Assembly (NCBI GenBank): GCA_965208385.1
Contig: CBDBOO010000024.1
Coordinates: 62,001 to 126,000, forward strand
DNA from: Endozoicomonas sp965208385
GTDB lineage: Bacteria > Pseudomonadota > Gammaproteobacteria > Pseudomonadales > Endozoicomonadaceae
Direction: 5' to 3'
Length of the DNA: 64,000 nt
Under the pieces are notes generated by a model. It made no database searches. It was not told the origin of the DNA and saw only the letters and a list, made by a program, of their open reading frames with translations. Below are positions 48,721-57,795 of the stretch, in pieces. The position numbers and the translations under genes are program-made. The stretch's first letter is position 1, and each line of letters starts with the position of its first letter.

Positions 48721-49965
48721 TTAGACATCAGTTGTCTCTTCAGGTTCCCTTCCCAGTTCAAATGCTGAGTGCAGGGCCCTGACAGCCAGTTCAAGATACT
48801 TTTCTGCAATAATGACTGAGATCTTTATCTCAGAAGTTGAAATGATTTGAATATTGATACCATCACCTGCCAGGGCTTCGAACATTTGCGTCGCCACACC
48901 GGCATGTGAGCGCATCCCCACACCCACTATGGAAACCTTGGCAATCTTGTTGTCCCCATCATACTCGCGGGCACCCAGCTCTCTGACTATTTCTTCAACC
49001 ACTTCCTGGGTCCGCTGGTAATCATTGCGGTGCACAGTAAAGGTAAAGTCTGTAGTGCGATCTTCAGATACATTCTGAATAATCATATCTACTTCTATAT
49101 TGGCACGACTGATAGGCCCCAGAATTCGCGTTGCCACACCCGGGATATCAGGAACACCCTTAATGGTGATTTTCGCTTCATCTCTGTTAAACGCTATGCC
49201 AGATACAACCGGTGATTCCATGGCGTCTTTCTCCTCCTCCAGCGTGATCAGTGTTCCAGGCCCATCCTGGAAGGCGTGTAAAACTCTCAGATTGACATTA
49301 TATTTTCCGGCAAATTCCACAGCACGAATCTGCAAAACCTTTGAACCCAGGCTGGCCATTTCCAGCATTTCTTCAAAAGTCACCTTACTCAGGCGCCGGG
49401 CACCTTCGACTACTCTCGGGTCCGTTGTGTAAACGCCGTCAACATCGGTATAAATCTGACATTCATCGGCCTTCATGGCTGCAGCAAGGGCAACGGCTGT
49501 GGTATCAGAACCACCACGACCCAGCGTGGTAATGTTGCCCTCAGTATCAATACCCTGAAAACCGGCAACAATGACAACACGCCCCAGCTCCAGATCACGT
49601 TGAATGTTTTCAGTCTGAATTTCTTTTATTCTGGCTTTAGTGTGGACACTGTCAGTGACAATGGAGACCTGGGATCCGGTATACGATGCTGCCGAACAAT
49701 CCCGCTCGTTCAGCGCCATACTCAAAAGCGCCATGGTGACTTGCTCACCAGTGGAAAGGATTACATCCATTTCTCTCGGGCTTGGCTGATTTTGCATTTG
49801 CTGAGCCAGATCAACCAATCGGTTGGTCTCACCACTCATGGCTGAAACAACGACAATGATGTCGTGCCCCTGATCCCGAAACCGTTTCACCTTGTCAGCG
49901 ACTTCCTGAATTCTTTCCGGAGTGCCCACTGAGGTGCCGCCAAATTTTTGTACTATCAGCGCCAT
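48721..49965 (-). CDS. lysC: Aspartate kinase
   Basis: 414 residues. It catalyses the first step of the Asp-derived pathway to Lys, Thr, Met and diaminopimelate. The N-terminal kinase domain begins MALIVQKFGGTSVG and includes GRGGSDTTAVALAAA and DVDGVYTTDPR. Two C-terminal ACT domains (about 265-400) provide feedback control by Lys and Thr. The length and plan match the stand-alone aspartokinase of pseudomonads and relatives. It lies between alaS and csrA in the usual order. Confidence 0.97.
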   Translation of the reverse strand: MALIVQKFGGTSVGTPERIQEVADKVKRFRDQGHDIIVVVSAMSGETNRLVDLAQQMQNQPSPREMDVILSTGEQVTMALLSMALNERDCSAASYTGSQVSIVTDSVHTKARIKEIQTENIQRDLELGRVVIVAGFQGIDTEGNITTLGRGGSDTTAVALAAAMKADECQIYTDVDGVYTTDPRVVEGARRLSKVTFEEMLEMASLGSKVLQIRAVEFAGKYNVNLRVLHAFQDGPGTLITLEEEKDAMESPVVSGIAFNRDEAKITIKGVPDIPGVATRILGPISRANIEVDMIIQNVSEDRTTDFTFTVHRNDYQRTQEVVEEIVRELGAREYDGDNKIAKVSIVGVGMRSHAGVATQMFEALAGDGINIQIISTSEIKISVIIAEKYLELAVRALHSAFELGREPEETTDV

Positions 49966-50114
49966 TTTATATGTTCTACTTCAAACTGCGATGAGAGAAG
50001 AGAATTCGATTTCTGCCCACTGTAGCCAGAATCGGGCAAAAAAAACTGTATTCCCGCTAAAAACCGATGTCGGAATGTACCACGGTTGCCCCAACGTTAA
50101 AATGACATGCCAGT

Positions 50115-50140
50115 AAAAACGGGCACCAAGGCCCGTTTTT
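50115..50140. terminator. Bidirectional-type terminator between alaS and lysC
   Basis: AAAAACGGGC, a six-base loop and GCCCGTTTTT form a perfect 10-bp stem with A/T tails on both sides. It would end alaS transcription. Confidence 0.88.
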
Positions 50141-50172
50141 ATGATTCAGTACTCATTATCCAGATAAAATAG

Positions 50173-52794
50173 TTACAATTTCTGTTCCAGCCAAACAGAT
50201 ATACTCTTCAATGCTTCATCCAGATTTTCTGGCTGGGTGCCACCGCCCTGGGCAAAATCAGGGCGACCTCCCCCTTTGCCGCCCACTTGAGCTGCCACCA
50301 TTTTCAACAAATCCCCTGCCTTCACCTTGCCGGTTAGATCTTTTGTAACACCGGCAGCCAGAGGCACTTTTCCGTCAGCCACCGTGCTCAGAAAAACAAT
50401 CCCCGAACCCAGTTTACTTTTAAGCTGATCCACCATATCCCGCAGGGATTTAGGGTCTACTCCCTTCAGTTCGGCAGCCAGTAGCTTAACGCCTTTAACC
50501 TCAATGGCCTGAGACACCAGATCCGAACTACCGGCACTGGCCAGTTTCTGCTTCAAGTGCTGCAGTTCTTTCTCCAGCTCCCTGTTACGTTCCAGCAGTG
50601 ACGTCACCTTGTCCGTTACATTTTCCCGGGAACCTTTCACCAGGCTGGCAACGGAATTTAACGTACCTGAAAGGTTTTCCTGATACTCATCAGCTCCCAG
50701 ACCCGTCACCGCTTCTATACGTCGCACACCGGCTGCAATACCGGATTCGGCAACAATCCGGAAAGATCCGATATCCCCCGTGCGCTGTGCGTGAATGCCA
50801 CCGCAGAGTTCTACAGAAAAACGATCACGCCCCATGGAGAGCACCCGCACTTCATCAGAATACTTCTCACCAAAAAGCGCCATGGCTCCTTTATTCCGGG
50901 CAGCGTCCATATCCATCAGTTCGGTTTCTACCGTCGTATTCACCCTGATCTGTTCGTTCACCAGACGCTCTACTTCACGAATTTCTTCAGGCTTTACCGC
51001 TTCAAAGTGGGAAAAGTCAAAACGCAGACGCTCAGGATCAACCAGGGAACCTTTCTGGTTCACATGATCACCCAGAACATTTCTCAGCGCCGCATGAAGC
51101 AGGTGAGTAGCAGAATGATTCAGGGACGTTGCCTGACGCTTTGCAGCGTCCACATCAGCAGAAACCGTATCACCTAATTTCAGTTCACCAGACACGACTT
51201 CAGTAATATGAAGGTGGTTGTCACCCTGCTTTTTAGTATCCAGAACCCTGAGCTGACCACCGTCAAAATCCAGAAGCCCTGTATCACCTACCTGACCACC
51301 GGATTCGGCATAGAAAGGCGTCTGATCCATCAACACAGTGGCTTTCTGCCCTGCCCTGATAACATCAACAGCCTCAGTGCCAACAAACAGAGATTGAATC
51401 TTACCGTTCCCCTGACATTGCCCATAGCCGGTAAATTCGGTTTTACCTTCAATGACTAACTGGTCATTGTAATCAATGCCAAATTTGCTGGAAGCACGGG
51501 CACGCACGCGCTGGGCCTCAAGCGCCTTTTCGAAGCCATCCTTATCTACAGAGAGCTTGCGTTCACGGGCAATATCTTCCGTCAGATCAATGGGGAATCC
51601 ATAGGTGTCATACAGGGTAAACAACGTATCACCGGGAATCACATTGCCTTCCAATCCGACAATGCTCTCTTCCAGCAGCTTCAATCCCTTATCCAGAGTT
51701 CTGGTAAACTGCTCTTCCTCCTGCAGCAGGGTTCGTTCTATCAGGGCCTGATTTTTAGCCAGCTCTGGATAGGCGTCACCCATTATACGCACCAGGGAAA
51801 CAACCAGCTTATAGAAGAAGGCATCCTTGGCACCCAGTTTATGTCCATGACGGCAGGCCCTGCGAATAATACGACGAAGTGTATATCCCCGACCTTCATT
51901 GGAAGGCATGACACCATCACTGATGAGGAAGCTGCAGGCACGGATATGGTCTGCAATAACCCGCAGAGAACCTTCTGTTGTGGCTGCGCCACTCAACAAT
52001 CGGGATGCATCACCCAGCAATTCCTGGAACAGGTCTATTTCATAGTTGCTGTGTACATTCTGTAAAACAGCCGCCAGACGCTCCAGACCCATACCGGTAT
52101 CCACCGATGGCTTGGGCAGCGGTTCCATATCACCATTGGACTGGCGATTGTACTGCATGAACACGATGTTCCAGATTTCAATAAAGCGATCGCCATCTTC
52201 ATCTTTGGTGCCCGGACGATCACCCCAGATGTCGGAGCCATGATCGTAAAAAATCTCTGTACAGGGACCACAGGGGCCGGTATCGCCCATCTGCCAGAAA
52301 TTATCGGAAGCAAATGGAGCGCCCTTGTTGTCACCAATACGAATGATGTCTTTTTCGGGCACACCAACATCATTCAGCCAGATGCTATACGCTTCATCAT
52401 CGGACTCATAAACGGTGACACATAAACGATCCTTTGGAAGGTTCAGCACTTCTGTCAGAAATTTCCAGGAAAAACTAATGGCTTCTTTTTTGAAATAATC
52501 GCCAAAACTGAAATTACCCAGCATTTCAAAAAAAGTATGATGACGCGCCGTATAACCAACATTGTCCAGATCATTGTGCTTGCCACCGGCTCGAACACAT
52601 TTCTGAGACGTTGTTGCCCTGGTGTAATTACGCTGCTCCCGGCCCAGAAACAAATCCTTGAATTGGTTCATTCCCGCATTAGTGAACAAAATAGTGGGAT
52701 CATCAGCGGGCACCAGTGAGCCACTGCTAACTACAGCATGACCATTTTCCTGGTAATATTTCAGAAAAGCAGATCGTATCTCGTTTGTCTTCAT
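50173..52794 (-). CDS. alaS: Alanyl-tRNA synthetase
   Basis: 873 residues, full length. The N-terminal class II catalytic domain has RHHTFFEMLGNFSFGDYFK and GMGLERLAAV. The editing domain has HSATHLLHAALR and CGGIHAQRTGDIGSF with the zinc-binding His and Cys residues. The C-terminal domain has Gly-rich GGKGGGRPDFAQGGG. It charges tRNA-Ala and removes mischarged Ser and Gly. The start MKTNEIRSAFLKYY is standard. Confidence 0.98.
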   Translation of the reverse strand: MKTNEIRSAFLKYYQENGHAVVSSGSLVPADDPTILFTNAGMNQFKDLFLGREQRNYTRATTSQKCVRAGGKHNDLDNVGYTARHHTFFEMLGNFSFGDYFKKEAISFSWKFLTEVLNLPKDRLCVTVYESDDEAYSIWLNDVGVPEKDIIRIGDNKGAPFASDNFWQMGDTGPCGPCTEIFYDHGSDIWGDRPGTKDEDGDRFIEIWNIVFMQYNRQSNGDMEPLPKPSVDTGMGLERLAAVLQNVHSNYEIDLFQELLGDASRLLSGAATTEGSLRVIADHIRACSFLISDGVMPSNEGRGYTLRRIIRRACRHGHKLGAKDAFFYKLVVSLVRIMGDAYPELAKNQALIERTLLQEEEQFTRTLDKGLKLLEESIVGLEGNVIPGDTLFTLYDTYGFPIDLTEDIARERKLSVDKDGFEKALEAQRVRARASSKFGIDYNDQLVIEGKTEFTGYGQCQGNGKIQSLFVGTEAVDVIRAGQKATVLMDQTPFYAESGGQVGDTGLLDFDGGQLRVLDTKKQGDNHLHITEVVSGELKLGDTVSADVDAAKRQATSLNHSATHLLHAALRNVLGDHVNQKGSLVDPERLRFDFSHFEAVKPEEIREVERLVNEQIRVNTTVETELMDMDAARNKGAMALFGEKYSDEVRVLSMGRDRFSVELCGGIHAQRTGDIGSFRIVAESGIAAGVRRIEAVTGLGADEYQENLSGTLNSVASLVKGSRENVTDKVTSLLERNRELEKELQHLKQKLASAGSSDLVSQAIEVKGVKLLAAELKGVDPKSLRDMVDQLKSKLGSGIVFLSTVADGKVPLAAGVTKDLTGKVKAGDLLKMVAAQVGGKGGGRPDFAQGGGTQPENLDEALKSISVWLEQKL

Positions 52795-52972
52795 ACAAAA
52801 TTCCCGCCGGGGGAGAAATCTCAGTTATTAATTAAACAGCCATGAACCGGAAATGCAGCTCAGCCGAAAATATGGAAATAGCTGTATTTCCATAGTAATT
52901 AGAAAAGGCGATTATATAGGAAGCGCTTGATTATTGAACCTATATACACCTCGCCACGCAAGATGCAGAATT

Positions 52973-53866
52973 CTATTGATCATCTGGATTCAATGTTTCC
53001 AAACGCGCTAATAAGCTGGACGTATCCCAGCGTCCACCGCCAATATTCTGCACATCCTTATAAAACTGATCCACCAGAGCAGTCAACGGTAAAGAAGCAC
53101 CTGTCTGTTCTGATTGTTCCAGCACAATGGCCAGATCTTTGCGCATCCAGTCGACCGCAAAACCATGGTCGTAATGATTGTCGAGCATGGTCTGATATCG
53201 GTTCTCCATCTGCCAGGATTGCGCTGCACCCTTGGAAATCACCTCTATGACAGAAGCCGCATCCAGTCCGGCTTTTTTAGCGAAGTGCAGCCCTTCGGAT
53301 AATCCCTGCACAACACCGGCAATACAAATCTGGTTGACCATCTTAGTCAGCTGCCCCGCACCGGCCTCCCCCATAAGCTTGCAACTTCTGGCATAGACAT
53401 CCATTACCGGCGCAACCCGATCAAAGATTTGCTGTTGCCCACCACACATAATGGTCAACGCACCATTTTCAGCACCGGCCTGACCACCAGACACCGGAGC
53501 ATCAATAAAACCGACTTCATGTTCTGCCGCCAATTCAGATAGCTCAACAGCCACAATTGCGGATGCCGTTGTATGGTCGACCAGCACTGCGCCCGGCTTC
53601 ATACCCTGCAGCGCACCCTGCTCGCCAGCAACCACCTGTCGAAGATCATCATCATTCCCAACGCAGCAGAAAACAATATCAGAGCCTGACACAGCCTCTT
53701 TCGGCGTTGTGGCCAGACAACCGGAAAACGCTTCAAGCCATTGCTCGGCCTTTTTTACTGTCCGGTTATATACGGTGACCGAATAACCTGCATTCGCAAG
53801 ATGCCCGGCCATGGGATAACCCATAACACCCAAACCCAGGAACGACACTCTCATCTTTTCTGACAT
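52973..53866 (-). CDS. Beta-hydroxyacid dehydrogenase (3-hydroxyisobutyrate/tartronate semialdehyde reductase family)
   Basis: About 297 residues from MSEKMRVSF at 53866; an in-frame start at 53878 is less likely. The Rossmann motif FLGLGVMGYPMAGHLANAG binds NAD(P). The substrate motif FIDAPVSGGQAGAENG and the catalytic Lys in GAGQLTKMVNQ are present. It oxidises or reduces a short beta-hydroxyacid; the exact substrate cannot be told from sequence alone. It ends close to the next gene upstream, and the two probably share a transcript with 15 bp between them. Confidence 0.9.
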   Translation of the reverse strand: MSEKMRVSFLGLGVMGYPMAGHLANAGYSVTVYNRTVKKAEQWLEAFSGCLATTPKEAVSGSDIVFCCVGNDDDLRQVVAGEQGALQGMKPGAVLVDHTTASAIVAVELSELAAEHEVGFIDAPVSGGQAGAENGALTIMCGGQQQIFDRVAPVMDVYARSCKLMGEAGAGQLTKMVNQICIAGVVQGLSEGLHFAKKAGLDAASVIEVISKGAAQSWQMENRYQTMLDNHYDHGFAVDWMRKDLAIVLEQSEQTGASLPLTALVDQFYKDVQNIGGGRWDTSSLLARLETLNPDDQ

Positions 53867-53881
53867 ACCATGCCTCAAACA

Positions 53882-54538
53882 TTATGACTTTATGCTTTTC
53901 AGTCCCTGTAACATTTTCAGGGCCGGGGATTCATCGGGGCTTTTTCGCCCATTTTTTATACAGAGGTACTGATCACAATAAACCTGAACAATGGCGTTCA
54001 ACATGTCAGACAATCGGGTTTCACCAACCACTGACAGCGCGTGCGCCGCAACCTCCGCAGTACAAAGGTGCTGACTATGACTATTTCTTCGCAGACTGTA
54101 AATGGATGGCGCTTCCGGAACCAGACTCAGCATAGGTAGGTTATGCAAATACGGACTCTGCCGGTACATTTTTCTAGCCTGCTGCCAGGTTGCATCAAGA
54201 ATGATAAAAGCCAATGGATCCGTTTTTTTTTCTGCCCGATTTTCAAGAGACAGGCACTTTTGTCCTGGTACCGCATAATTCTCCGGAAAAACCAGTACTC
54301 CCTGATAAACCGAATTATCCAGCAACCACAGGAAATTTTCATCTGTAGCAACACGACTCCAATTGAACACACGGGTCTTCGGCAACATCGCCCTGATCAG
54401 TTTACCGGTATTCGTCGATTTGCCATGTTCCTGATCGTGCGTTAGCAACCTGAAACAGTGCCGGGAACTAATTCCGGCAACCAACTCACAGAGACAGACC
54501 TTCAGAGGCAAATAACAGACAGGGCAATTTTCAGACAC
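53882..54538 (-). CDS. tapT: DTW-domain tRNA-uridine aminocarboxypropyltransferase
   Basis: 218 residues. The N-terminal CPVCYLPLKVCLCE zinc-binding cluster and the DxTW motif (FIILDATWQQARKMYRQS) define the DTW family. YfiP/TapT members transfer the aminocarboxypropyl group of SAM to uridine 47 in tRNA (acp3U47). The activity is inferred from the family. Confidence 0.85.
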   Translation of the reverse strand: MSENCPVCYLPLKVCLCELVAGISSRHCFRLLTHDQEHGKSTNTGKLIRAMLPKTRVFNWSRVATDENFLWLLDNSVYQGVLVFPENYAVPGQKCLSLENRAEKKTDPLAFIILDATWQQARKMYRQSPYLHNLPMLSLVPEAPSIYSLRRNSHSQHLCTAEVAAHALSVVGETRLSDMLNAIVQVYCDQYLCIKNGRKSPDESPALKMLQGLKSIKS

Positions 54539-54937
54539 AAAAAAGATACTTAACGTTTAAAATGCGAGTATATCAAAAGCTGTAAATACCTGTGAGTCGA
54601 ATTACACTAACTCAGCTCTATCAGCACTTATGCAGTAGCGCCGTATCGACAAGCGCAGTTTTTTTTCGAGGGTTTTTCAACAGCGCCTTTATCCGTGATT
54701 ACAACATTGAGATTCCGGTATTATAAGACGAGGCTCTACTCTCAAATCACTGGAGACAATTAGACCGTGTAAAGAGCCTTCTAAGCACCCTTTATTTTTG
54801 ATGCCTGTATCTTTAATGTCTATATCTTGGAAGCTTTGATCTTGGAAGCCTGACCTTAGAAGTCTGATCTTAGAAGCCTGCAAACATCGGAAAGGATGTC
54901 TGCATTGGCTTAATACTCTGAATGGAGGGAAAAGCTT
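54539..54937. other. Spacer between tapT-like gene and recX
   Basis: About 400 bp with no supported gene. It holds a degenerate 14-15-bp repeat at 54794-54880. No clear terminator was found. Confidence 0.45.
54794..54880. repeat. Degenerate 14-15-bp tandem repeat, about six copies
   Basis: Units such as ATCTTGGAAGCCTG, ACCTTAGAAGTCTG and ATCTTAGAAGCCTG follow each other. The role is unknown. Confidence 0.7.
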
Positions 54938-55387
54938 TTACTGATTTGACTGGCATTGAAACCCCGTTGTGCCAGAAAGCGAAACTGCTTTGGCTTTTAG
55001 CTTCTGATTTTCAGGCTGACCATCACCAAACTTTCTGGTTCGAATATCACAGGCCAGCTTAGTCCAGCTATCTTCATCTTCACACAGATACTGATTGATC
55101 ACTTCGTTATCAATGCATTTCTGATTCAGTTCAGAACGAATGCGAACCGGGCCATAGCCTTTCTGCTTTCGGGAATAAACATAGCTTTCCACAAACCGGG
55201 CATCGTTTTGTAAACCCTGCTCACGGAGCCTGATCAACTCCTGTTCCAGAAGATCATAGGGAAAACGCAAAGCCAGCTTTCTTTTCAACTCCACAAAACC
55301 ATGTTCACGTCGCGCCAGTAAATCTATGGCGGCACGACGTATCACTTTTGGCAATTGTTCAGTTTCAGATAACATTAGGTTATTCAA
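54938..55387 (-). CDS. recX: Recombination regulator RecX
   Basis: 149 residues with three-helix RecX repeats (AAIDLLARREHGFVELKRKL, ALQNDARFVESYVYSRKQKG in part, and GYGPVRIRSELNQKCI). It binds RecA filaments and limits their activity. Its start overlaps the recA stop by eight bases, so the pair is translationally coupled. The C-terminal 20 residues are Ser/Gln-rich and variable. Confidence 0.92.
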   Translation of the reverse strand: MNNLMLSETEQLPKVIRRAAIDLLARREHGFVELKRKLALRFPYDLLEQELIRLREQGLQNDARFVESYVYSRKQKGYGPVRIRSELNQKCIDNEVINQYLCEDEDSWTKLACDIRTRKFGDGQPENQKLKAKAVSLSGTTGFQCQSNQ

Positions 55388-56468
55388 CCAGCAATGCTTC
55401 TTGAGACTGCTTACCCTTTACTTTGCTTTTAACTTTTGATTCCGCTTCTGCTGCCGCCGCTGCCGCTTCTTTTTCCGCAGGAGAACCCAGCAGTTCTTTA
55501 CGGATCTGCGACTCGATCTCGTTGGCTATTTCAGGATTATCTTTCAGATATTGTGCTGCATTGGCCTTGCCCTGACCTATTTTATTGCCTTTGTAGGCAT
55601 ACCAGGCACCGGACTTGTCAATCAGCTTCTGCTTCACGCCCAGATCAATCACTTCACCCATATGGTAAATACCATGACCATACAGAATCTGGAATTCAGC
55701 CTGACGGAATGGCGGAGACACCTTGTTTTTTACAACCTTCACACGGGTCTCATTACCGATAATTTCATCTCCCTGCTTTACGGCACCGGTGCGCCGGATA
55801 TCCAGACGAACGGATGAATAAAACTTCAAGGCATTACCGCCAGTGGTGGTTTCGGGATTACCAAACATCACGCCTATCTTCATGCGAATCTGGTTGATAA
55901 AAATCACCATACAGTTCGTCTGCTTGATAGAACCTGTCAGTTTGCGCAGAGCCTGAGACATCAATCGCGCCTGGAGACCAACGTGGGAATCGCCCATATC
56001 ACCTTCAATTTCAGCCTTTGGCACCAGGGCGGCTACGGAATCAATAACAATTACATCGACAGCACCGGAACGCACCAGCATGTCGGTAATCTCCAGCGCC
56101 TGCTCCCCGGTATCTGGCTGAGAAACATAAAGGTCATCCACTGCCACACCCAGCTTACCGGCATAAAGCGGGTCCAGAGCGTGCTCTGCATCAATAAAAG
56201 CACAGGTAGCGCCCTGCTTCTGAGCCTGGGCAATAACACTGAGGGTCAAGGTGGTTTTACCGGATGATTCAGGACCGTAAATTTCAACAACCCGCCCCTT
56301 GGGCAGCCCGCCAATACCCAGGGCGATATCCAATTGCAGGGAACCAGTGGAAATAGCAGGAATCTCTTCGTGCTTCTGGTCTCCCATGCGCATTACCGCA
56401 CCTTTGCCAAACTGCCGATCAATCTGGCCAAGGGCCGCTGCCAATGCTTTCTTTCTGTTGTCATCCAT
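55380..56468 (-). CDS. recA: Recombinase RecA
   Basis: 362 residues from the ATG at 56468 (MDDNRKKALAAALGQIDRQF); an AGGG ribosome site lies eight bases upstream. Walker A GPESSGKT, Walker B VIVIDSVAALVPKAE, the DNA-binding loop GNPETTTGGNALKFYSS and a Lys/Glu/Ala-rich C-terminus are all typical. It drives homologous recombination and triggers LexA self-cleavage. An upstream LexA-type site supports SOS control. Confidence 0.99.
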   Translation of the reverse strand: MDDNRKKALAAALGQIDRQFGKGAVMRMGDQKHEEIPAISTGSLQLDIALGIGGLPKGRVVEIYGPESSGKTTLTLSVIAQAQKQGATCAFIDAEHALDPLYAGKLGVAVDDLYVSQPDTGEQALEITDMLVRSGAVDVIVIDSVAALVPKAEIEGDMGDSHVGLQARLMSQALRKLTGSIKQTNCMVIFINQIRMKIGVMFGNPETTTGGNALKFYSSVRLDIRRTGAVKQGDEIIGNETRVKVVKNKVSPPFRQAEFQILYGHGIYHMGEVIDLGVKQKLIDKSGAWYAYKGNKIGQGKANAAQYLKDNPEIANEIESQIRKELLGSPAEKEAAAAAAEAESKVKSKVKGKQSQEALLVE

Positions 56469-56544
56469 TCTCAATACCCTCAGCTAGACGATTATCTTCA
56501 AGTTCATATTTTTAAGAATTAATAATACTGTATATTTAAACATG

Positions 56545-56564
56545 TACTGATTATTTGTCCAGTA
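56545..56564 (-). promoter_or_regulatory. LexA (SOS) operator upstream of recA
   Basis: TACTGATTATTTGTCCAGTA has the TACTG-N10-CAGTA form of the gammaproteobacterial recA box. A second, weaker CTG-N10-CAT site lies next to it at 56528-56543. Confidence 0.8.
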
Positions 56565-56580
56565 TTAACTGCACATTCTG

Positions 56581-57084
56581 TCAAAACTTTAAACGCACCA
56601 ATTCTATCAGACCTTGCAGTGCAGCATGAACCGCCTGTCGACGCACTTCGGCCCGATCCCCTGCAAACAGAAAATGCCTTGCAAAGGGCTGTGAATTAAC
56701 ACTCCAGCCAATCCAGACGGTGCCTACCGGCTTTTCTGAAGTGCCTCCGGAAGGTCCGGCAATACCGGTTATTGCCAGCGACAGATCGCAATTCAACACT
56801 GAAGCTGCTCCTGAAGCCATTGCCACTGCCACCGGCTCGCTCACTGCACCATATTGTTCGATGGTACCGGCGGGGACATGAAGAAGGTTTTCCTTCATAG
56901 CATTGGAATAGCTGACCACTCCCCCTTCATACCAGGTAGAACTGCCCGCCAGGGCCGTTAATTCTTTACTGACCCAGCCACCCGTACAGGATTCAGCCGT
57001 AGCCAGTCGCAGCCCTTTTTCTTCCAGCAGTGCCGCCAGGTCTTCTGCCACATGTCGCAATTCCATATCCATATCAAAGACCAT
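56581..57084 (-). CDS. pncC: Nicotinamide-nucleotide amidohydrolase PncC (CinA C-terminal domain)
   Basis: 167 residues with the family's ATAESCTGGWVSKELTALAG and SLAITGIAGPSGGTSEKPVG motifs. The enzyme recycles nicotinamide mononucleotide to nicotinate mononucleotide for NAD synthesis. It sits directly upstream of recA, as in many gammaproteobacteria. The start could be the ATG at 57084 or one of the next two Met codons. Confidence 0.93.
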   Translation of the reverse strand: MVFDMDMELRHVAEDLAALLEEKGLRLATAESCTGGWVSKELTALAGSSTWYEGGVVSYSNAMKENLLHVPAGTIEQYGAVSEPVAVAMASGAASVLNCDLSLAITGIAGPSGGTSEKPVGTVWIGWSVNSQPFARHFLFAGDRAEVRRQAVHAALQGLIELVRLKF

Positions 57085-57189
57085 TCAGATATAAGACTCA
57101 GTGAATATTGCTATCAACTAACTAGAAAAACATGAGCAGAGTATTTTATCAATACGGCTCGTATAAATCGCATGTCAGAAGATTCTAGT

Positions 57190-57393
57190 CTAATGCCCGT
57201 CTATTGCTGACTTGGGTATACCAAACCCTGGCACACGCTTTACCTTGGTCGTCTTTTTTCCAGGCGATTTAGCTGGCACAATGGTTTCATTACATGCAGA
57301 GATACCTGGCATCAGAGTATTGTATTTTACGCTCGAAACCTTGAACTCTAGCGTGTCCGGATTTATTTCCGCTCTCAGCGCCCAGATTGTCAA
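57190..57393 (-). CDS. Possible small basic protein of unknown function
   Basis: A 67-residue frame (MTIWALRAEINPDTLEFKVS...) with a Lys-rich SPGKKTTKVKRVPGFG segment. It starts at a TTG with GAGG four bases upstream. A frame on the other strand covers the same DNA. The composition is more protein-like on the minus strand, but there is no family evidence. Confidence 0.3.
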   Translation of the reverse strand: MTIWALRAEINPDTLEFKVSSVKYNTLMPGISACNETIVPAKSPGKKTTKVKRVPGFGIPKSAIDGH

Positions 57394-57420
57394 GGTACCT
57401 CACCAATAACTGGTATCATA

Positions 57421-57714
57421 ATGGACAGAACAACCTATCTGGCAGAAGTAGAAAAGCGCATTAAAAGCGTTTTTTCCCAATCCAGAAACGGCCATAAGGT
57501 ATCATCCGTAGACCGCCATCGTCTGGAAGGCTTTATGCATGCGGGCGTTTTTATGGAAATGGCTACCATCGAAGAAATGTCATCACTCATGGAGACCGTT
57601 CACCAAAGCGTCTTTGGCAAAAGTATTCAACAGAGAAAGACTGAAAGCCCCGTTATCTGGGAAGCAGACAGTGTTGATTACAGCACCTATGAGTCTCCTG
57701 CATACAAGCGCTAG
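57421..57714 (+). CDS. Small conserved-type hypothetical protein
   Basis: 97 residues (MDRTTYLAEVEKRIKSVFSQ...), mostly helical and charged, without signal peptide or membrane segment. Balanced composition and its place next to the pncC-recA group suggest a real gene. The family function is not known to me. Confidence 0.6.
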   Translation: MDRTTYLAEVEKRIKSVFSQSRNGHKVSSVDRHRLEGFMHAGVFMEMATIEEMSSLMETVHQSVFGKSIQQRKTESPVIWEADSVDYSTYESPAYKR

Positions 57715-57795
57715 TCCTGGGCAATCCGCTTTAAATTTTACATTCGATAATCTTAACTATGATGCTCTGGTCAACAACGCCTATACGGGAATGTT

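Noticed and set aside
57212..57409. A 65-residue plus-strand frame beside pncC
   Set aside because: It overlaps a minus-strand frame with more protein-like composition, and it has no ribosome site. Neither is certain.
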